8,217 nt of DNA from Belnapia sp. (GTDB taxonomy: Bacteria; Pseudomonadota; Alphaproteobacteria; Acetobacterales; Acetobacteraceae): assembly GCA_028291445.1 (NCBI GenBank), contig JAQGIA010000162.1, positions 1 to 8,217 of the forward strand, in the 5' to 3' direction. The notes below the pieces were generated by a model. The model searched no databases, was not told the DNA's origin, and saw only the letters and a list, made by a program, of their open reading frames with translations. Shown here in pieces: positions 4,660-8,217 of the stretch; position 1 is the first letter of the stretch, and the number at the start of each line of letters is the position of its first letter. The position numbers were made by a program, and so were the translations under genes.

Positions 4660-6183
4660 TCAGTGCAGCGGGGCCGCGCGGCCCGCCTTGTCGTGCAGCG
4701 CGAAGTCGTCGACCAGCGTGGCGCTGGCTTCGTTCAGCCCGATGACGCTCACCTCGGCCCCGTTGCGGCGCAGCTTCAGCACCACCTTGTCGAGCGCCCC
4801 CACCGCCGAGATGTCCCAGAAATGCGCCTGCGTCAGGTCGATGCGGACGCGCGCCGGCCGGGCTTCCACGTCGAAGCCGGCGACGAGGCTTTCGGCCGAG
4901 GCGAAGAAGATCTGCCCGCGCACCACATAGGTGCAGTCCTCGCCATCGGCCGAGACCTGCCGCTCCACCGTCACCAGCCGCGCCACCTTGCCGGCGAAGA
5001 ACACGCCGGACAGCAGCACGCCGACCAGGACGCCCTGCGCCAGGTCGCGCGTGGCGACCACCGTCGCCACCGTCGCCAGCATCACCACCGAGGATTGCCA
5101 GGGATTGCGCCGCAGATCGAGGATCGAGCGCCAGGAGAAGGTGCCGATCGAGACCATCACCATCACCGCGACCAGCGCCGCCATCGGGATGATCCGCACC
5201 AGATCGTCCAGCACCAGGATCAGGAACAGCAGGAAGGCGCCGGCGACGAAGGTCGAGAGCCGGCCGCGGCCGCCCGAGGTTACGTTGATGACCGATTGCC
5301 CGATCATCGCGCAGCCGCCCATGCCGCCGATCAGCGCGGAGGCGATGTTGCCGGCGCCCTGGCCGAAGCATTCGCGGCTCTTGTTGCTTGGCGTATCCGT
5401 CATGTCGTCGACGATCTGCGCGGTCAGCAGCGATTCCAGCAGGCCGACCGCCGCCAGCGTCACCGAATAGGGGAAGATGATCCGCAGCGTCTCCCAGTTC
5501 AGCGGCACCGCGGGCAGCGCCAGCACCGGCAGGCTCGATGGCAGCTCGCCCAGGTCGCCCACGGTACGGAGGTCCATCCCGGTGAACCAGGCGAGCGCGG
5601 TGAGCACCAGGATGGCGACCAGCGGCGAGGGGATGGCCTTCGTGACGTAGGGGAAAAGGTAGATGATGGCGAGCCCGCCGGCGACCATCGCATAGGTCTG
5701 GCCCGGCACGCCGATCAGCTCGGGCAGCTGCGCCATGAAGATCAGGATCGCCAGCGCATTGACGAAGCCGGTGATGACCGAACGCGAGACGAAGCGCATC
5801 AGCCGGCCCAGCCGGAGGAAGCCGGCGCCGATCTGGATGAGGCCCATCAGGATGGTGGCGGCGAACAGGTATTGCAGCCCGTGGTCCTTCACCAGGGTGA
5901 CCATCAGCACCGCGGTCGCCGCGGTCGCCGCCGAGATCATGCCCGGCCGGCCACCGGCGAAGGCGGCGACGCAGGCGATGGCGAAGGAGGCGAAGAGCCC
6001 GACCTTGGGATCGACGCCGGCGATCACCGAGAAGCCGATCGCCTCGGGGATCAGGGCCAGGGCGACGACGATGCCGGACAGGACATCGCCGCGAATATTG
6101 CCGAACCATTCGCGCAGGAATGGGGAATGCTGGTGCATGTCGGGGTCATCCGCATCCGGCCCAGGCCCCGGGAAGTGGGTCAT
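4660..6183 (-). CDS. SulP-family inorganic anion transporter with C-terminal STAS domain
   Basis: This 507-residue inner-membrane transporter probably moves sulfate, bicarbonate or a similar anion. The transmembrane domain (about residues 30-400, many hydrophobic helices) starts with the family signature [20 protein letters not shown] and [14 protein letters not shown] (54-67). It contains the conserved [13 protein letters not shown] (248-260) and GQGAGNI (274-280) segments near the substrate site. The cytoplasmic STAS domain (about 415-500) includes [19 protein letters not shown], with DISA at 457-460. The length is typical of bacterial SulP proteins. The start is uncertain: the first 15 residues are Pro/Asp-rich with no strong ribosome-binding site, and M16 (ATG at 6136-6138) would give a length closer to relatives. 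It lies downstream of the DMT transporter on the same strand with 127 bases between, so it may share that transcript. No sulfate-assimilation or carbonic anhydrase gene is nearby, so the anion cannot be chosen. Confidence 0.93.
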   Translation of the reverse strand: MTHFPGPGPDADDPDMHQHSPFLREWFGNIRGDVLSGIVVALALIPEAIGFSVIAGVDPKVGLFASFAIACVAAFAGGRPGMISAATAATAVLMVTLVKDHGLQYLFAATILMGLIQIGAGFLRLGRLMRFVSRSVITGFVNALAILIFMAQLPELIGVPGQTYAMVAGGLAIIYLFPYVTKAIPSPLVAILVLTALAWFTGMDLRTVGDLGELPSSLPVLALPAVPLNWETLRIIFPYSVTLAAVGLLESLLTAQIVDDMTDTPSNKSRECFGQGAGNIASALIGGMGGCAMIGQSVINVTSGGRGRLSTFVAGAFLLFLILVLDDLVRIIPMAALVAVMVMVSIGTFSWRSILDLRRNPWQSSVVMLATVATVVATRDLAQGVLVGVLLSGVFFAGKVARLVTVERQVSADGEDCTYVVRGQIFFASAESLVAGFDVEARPARVRIDLTQAHFWDISAVGALDKVVLKLRRNGAEVSVIGLNEASATLVDDFALHDKAGRAAPLH

Positions 6184-6213
6184 GGGGTCTGGGTCACCGG
6201 GTTATCTGCATTG

Positions 6214-6259
6214 TCCGGCGGATCGGCGGCCGGAAGAGCCACCCGGATTCGCACCGGGT
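6214..6259 (-). other. Two short hairpins in the leader of the SulP gene
   Basis: The 127-base gap between the DMT and SulP genes holds two 6-bp inverted repeats. One is tccggc (6214-6219) with gccgga (6229-6234). The other is acccgg (6241-6246) with ccgggt (6254-6259). Read on the minus strand, the second makes the stem-loop cccgg-tgcgaat-ccggg about 60-75 bases upstream of the SulP start. The sequence of its loop superficially resembles a tRNA T-loop or part of a cobalamin-riboswitch core, but the other parts of those RNAs are missing. Terminator, attenuator or chance are all possible. Confidence 0.35.
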
Positions 6260-6310
6260 CCTGGGGAATGCCCTCACTTAGCGGTGCTTCCTGCCGCGGC
6301 GCAACCGGCC

Positions 6311-7261
6311 TCAGCGCCGCAGCCCCAGCACCACCTCCCGCCGCCAGATGTACAACCCGCTGGCGACCAGCACGGCGATGCCGGCGAAGTCCCAGCCGTC
6401 CGGCAGTTCCGCCCAGATCAGCGCGCCCATCAGCGTGGTCCAGAGGATGGCGGAATACTCGAAGGGCGCCAGCAGGGTCGCCTCGCCGCGCCGATAGGCC
6501 TCCGTCATCATCACCTGGGCGATGGCCGAGAGCAGGCCGGTGCCGGCCAGCATGGCCCATTGCAGCGGGCTGGGCGCCACCCAGACCGGCACGGCGGCCA
6601 CCGCCGAGACCGCCGTGGCCCCGAGCGCGAACCACAGCACGATGGCCGCATTGCTTTCCCCGGCATTGCCCATCCGGCGGATGGTGATCATCGACAGCGC
6701 CCAGCCCAGGGCGCCGGCCAGCACCGCGGCGATGCCCAGCCCATTGCCCGCCCCATCGCCGCCCGGCACCGACATCAGCAGCACCCCGCCGAAGCCGGCC
6801 AGCACCGCGGCGCCACGGCGCGGCCCGACCTTCTCGCCCAATAGCGGGATCGACAGCAACGTGAGGAACAGCGGCATGGTGAAGCCGAGCGCGGTGACCA
6901 TCGCCAGCGGCAGCACGGCATAGCCATAGAAGGCGCCCACCATGCCGACCAGGCCGGTGAGCATCCGCACCGCATGCAGCCAGGGGTTCCGGGTCCGCAG
7001 CGCCGCCAGCCCCCCGGCACGCCAGAGCAGCGGCAGCAACAGCGGGATGGCGAAGAGGTTGCGGCAGACCACCACCTGGGCCAGCGGCAGCTCGCCCTTC
7101 AGCCCCTTCACCAGCGCCCCGGCCAGCGAGAAGACCGCGGCCGCCGCCAGCACCATCAGCACGGCATGCCGCCGCACCGCGCCGCGCTGGCGGCGTTCGA
7201 CCTCGTCCGAGACAGGCTCGGCCATGCCCCTTGCGGGGGCCGGTTCTATCGGGGTGTCCAT
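6311..7261 (-). CDS. DMT-superfamily (EamA) inner-membrane transporter
   Basis: This 316-residue protein has about ten predicted transmembrane helices arranged as two EamA repeats (about residues 33-165 and 176-306), the standard layout of drug/metabolite transporters. The first repeat contains the conserved region [14 protein letters not shown], with the Gly-Glu pair (142-143) at the end of helix 4. The equivalent position in the second repeat reads [12 protein letters not shown] (283-294). The N-terminal 30 residues are polar and charged and would face the cytoplasm; [10 protein letters not shown] before helix 1 fits the positive-inside rule. The substrate is unknown; relatives export amino acids, nucleosides or other metabolites. 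The start at 7259-7261 has GGAGG (complement of 7273-7277) with an 11-base spacer, slightly long. It is divergent from the Nudix gene with only 37 bases between start codons. The SulP gene follows on the same strand. Confidence 0.92.
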   Translation of the reverse strand: MDTPIEPAPARGMAEPVSDEVERRQRGAVRRHAVLMVLAAAAVFSLAGALVKGLKGELPLAQVVVCRNLFAIPLLLPLLWRAGGLAALRTRNPWLHAVRMLTGLVGMVGAFYGYAVLPLAMVTALGFTMPLFLTLLSIPLLGEKVGPRRGAAVLAGFGGVLLMSVPGGDGAGNGLGIAAVLAGALGWALSMITIRRMGNAGESNAAIVLWFALGATAVSAVAAVPVWVAPSPLQWAMLAGTGLLSAIAQVMMTEAYRRGEATLLAPFEYSAILWTTLMGALIWAELPDGWDFAGIAVLVASGLYIWRREVVLGLRR

Positions 7262-7289
7262 GGACGGCGTTTCCTCCCGAGGCTAGAGT
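7261..7289 (+). promoter_or_regulatory. Candidate promoter for the Nudix gene, overlapping the DMT start codon
   Basis: TGGACGG (7261-7267) matches six of seven positions of the alphaproteobacterial -35 pattern TTGACGS. After 14 bases, GCTAGAGT (7282-7289) closely matches the -10 pattern GCTANAWC; both patterns and the 10-14 base spacing are known from Caulobacter. A transcript would begin at about 7296-7299, essentially at the Nudix ATG, which fits the lack of any Shine-Dalgarno sequence there. The -35 box overlaps the first codon of the divergent transporter gene, so expression of the two genes could interfere. Confidence 0.45.
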
Positions 7290-7298
7290 CCCGGCCGC

Positions 7299-7937
7299 AT
7301 GAACGCCAGACCCCGCAAAGCCCCGTCCATCCCACCCCACCCCGGGCTCGAGGTCCGCGCCGACGAGGTGGTCTGGGACGGCCGCTTCCCGCTCCAGCGC
7401 GTCCGCTTCAGCTACCAGCGCTTCGATGGCGCCCGCTCGGCCGAACTGACCTGGGAGCTGTGGCGCCGTGGCAGCGGCGTCGCCGTCCTGCCCTATGACC
7501 CCGCCGCCGATTGCGTCGCCCTGATCGAGCAATTCCGCCTGCCCGCGCTGGCCGCCGGCTTCCCCGCGGTGATGACCGAATGCGCCGCCGGCCTGCTCGA
7601 ACCCGGCGAGGACCCGGCCGAGGCCGCTCGCCGCGAGACCGAGGAGGAAACCGGCCTGAAGCCCGACCGCTTCGAGAGGATCTCCCATGTCATGCTGATG
7701 CAGGGCGGCTGCGACGAGGCGATGTTCCTCTACGCCGCCCGCGTCACCCTGCCCCAGCCGGGCGCGGCCGGCACCTTCGGCCTGGTGCAGGAGGGCGAGG
7801 ATATCCGCATGCTGATCATGCCGGCGGAGGCGGCCTTCGCCCTGCTCGACGCCGACCGGATCGGCAATGCGACCGCGGCCCTATGCCTCTGGTGGCTCCG
7901 TCATCATCGGGCCAGGCTGCGACGGGAATGGGCCTGA
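7299..7937 (+). CDS. Nudix hydrolase, ADP-ribose pyrophosphatase type (NudF/TrgB-like)
   Basis: This 212-residue cytosolic enzyme carries a perfect Nudix box GX5EX7REUXEEXGU: G98, E104, R112, E113, E116, E117 and G119 in GLLEPGEDPAEAARRETEEE and the following TGL. The glutamates bind the catalytic divalent metal ions. The preceding region (VAVLPYDPAADCVALIEQFR, residues 61-80) is the ADP-ribose pyrophosphatase style with an N-terminal beta-sheet domain (about 17-55). The MLMQGGCDEAMFLYAARV segment (132-149) and the length fit the same subgroup, which splits ADP-ribose and related nucleoside diphosphate sugars to AMP and a sugar phosphate. There is no recognisable Shine-Dalgarno sequence ahead of the ATG at 7299, and translation may begin on a leaderless mRNA. 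It is divergent from the DMT transporter and convergent with the partial gene at the right edge. The subgroup call is good; the exact substrate is inferred. Confidence 0.92.
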   Translation: MNARPRKAPSIPPHPGLEVRADEVVWDGRFPLQRVRFSYQRFDGARSAELTWELWRRGSGVAVLPYDPAADCVALIEQFRLPALAAGFPAVMTECAAGLLEPGEDPAEAARRETEEETGLKPDRFERISHVMLMQGGCDEAMFLYAARVTLPQPGAAGTFGLVQEGEDIRMLIMPAEAAFALLDADRIGNATAALCLWWLRHHRARLRREWA

Positions 7938-7984
7938 CGCGGCATCGCCTATTGGCGCCGGTTGCGCGGCAAGACCACACGCCA

Positions 7985-8010
7985 GCCCAAGGCCCGGCGC
8001 CCCGGTGGGC
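7985..8010. terminator. Weak hairpin between convergent genes
   Basis: Outer arms gccca (7985-7989) and tgggc (8006-8010) enclose an inner ccgg-cgcc-ccgg hairpin (7994-8005) with unpaired bases between on one side. It occupies the 78-base gap between the Nudix stop and the end of the convergent partial gene, where a terminator is expected. No T-run follows, and in sequence this GC-rich such pairings arise by chance. Confidence 0.25.
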
Positions 8011-8015
8011 GTCGT

Positions 8016-8217
8016 TCAGCCCAGCGCCGCGCGCAGCTGCGCCCGTTCCGCCGGGCTGAAATCCGCCCAGGCCAATTCCCGGTCGAGTGGAAACGGCACC
8101 CGGCCCGGCGCGCCGACGCCGAGCACCAGGCCCTTGGCCTGGTCCAGCCATAGCAATTCCGCCTTGCGCGGCAGCGGCCAGAGCATGGCCGGGCCACCGG
8201 CCAGCGGCACCATGTGC
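8016..8217 (-). CDS. Unrecognised protein, C-terminal fragment (5' end outside window)
   Basis: On the minus strand the frame is open from the right edge to TGA at 8016-8018, giving about 66 residues. I do not recognise the family. Visible features are a proline/glycine-rich start (VPLAGGPAMLWPLPRKAELL), a short hydrophobic strand pattern WLDQAKGLVLGVGAP, and a final acidic/alanine helix WADFSPAERAQLRAALG. There is no transmembrane segment. Codon use with G/C third positions and the position just beyond a convergent gap support a real gene over competing frames in the same region. An internal ATG at 8211-8213 exists but has no visible ribosome-binding site within the window, so the gene probably begins further right. 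Confidence 0.55.
   Translation of the reverse strand, partial: HMVPLAGGPAMLWPLPRKAELLWLDQAKGLVLGVGAPGRVPFPLDRELAWADFSPAERAQLRAALG

Noticed and set aside
2972..6109. A 1045-codon open frame on the minus strand
   Set aside because: It runs antisense through the whole quinone oxidoreductase and out of frame through the SulP gene. It is rich in Arg, Gly, Ala and Pro with no domain, as expected for shadow frames in very GC-rich DNA.
6184..6310. Cobalamin riboswitch or tRNA fragment upstream of SulP
   Set aside because: Only one short stem-loop resembles these RNAs. The conserved CCCGCAACTGT-type segment of the riboswitch, and the acceptor, D and anticodon arms of a tRNA, are absent.
4663..6687. 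A 674-codon open frame on the plus strand opposite SulP and part of the DMT gene
   Set aside because: The His/Arg/Gln/Gly-rich, low-complexity translation is an antisense shadow of clearly recognisable SulP and EamA proteins.
6180..7688. A 502-codon minus-strand open frame spanning the DMT gene, the intergenic gap and the Nudix 5' half
   Set aside because: It is out of frame with the EamA protein and antisense to the Nudix box; no motif supports it.

Overview
The window is a stretch of a very GC-rich alphaproteobacterial chromosome. Coding is dense, third codon positions are mostly G or C, and intergenic gaps are short. The protein styles (SulP transporter, EamA transporter, small ParA, CopD-like protein, PIG3-like quinone reductase) and codon bias fit Acetobacteraceae, for example Roseomonas-like bacteria. 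That taxonomic placement is an inference from composition and protein style, not a database match. There are no phage structural genes, transposases, rRNA or tRNA genes, or CRISPR arrays. I see mostly ordinary housekeeping and accessory metabolism, and no clear new multi-gene system.

Layout, left to right. Positions 1-272 (+) hold the C-terminal end of a DsbA-fold oxidoreductase whose last codons run through a strong terminator hairpin and overlap the end of the convergent short-chain dehydrogenase (249-989, -). Divergent from the dehydrogenase is a small orphan ParA-type ATPase (1164-1796, +). After an intergenic inverted repeat comes a two-gene unit with a 4-base stop/start overlap: a CopD-like membrane protein (1861-2328) and a GNAT acetyltransferase (2325-2750). 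A GC-rich hairpin separates this unit from a convergent M15-type peptidase-like gene (2838-3341, -).

The 260-base gap between the peptidase-like gene and the divergent quinone oxidoreductase (3602-4588, +) carries the most distinctive non-coding element of the window: about four tandem copies of a 26-base unit, each with a palindromic core. The last copy runs directly into a candidate -35 box. A GCAA-loop hairpin then sits between the quinone oxidoreductase and a convergent SulP anion transporter with a STAS domain (4660-6183, -). Upstream of it, on the same strand, lies a 10-TM EamA-type DMT transporter (6311-7261, -).

Only 37 bases separate the transporter start from the divergent Nudix hydrolase (7299-7937, +). 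A candidate promoter there would make the Nudix mRNA nearly leaderless. The right edge (8016-8217, -) holds the C-terminal part of a protein I do not recognise.

The genes do not form one pathway. The clearest functional units are copD-like plus GNAT (translational coupling) and perhaps the two membrane transporters (same strand, 127 bases apart). The items most worth a second look are the tandem palindromic repeat between 3429 and 3532, the terminator embedded in the DsbA-like reading frame, and the putative leaderless Nudix promoter that overlaps the neighbouring start codon.
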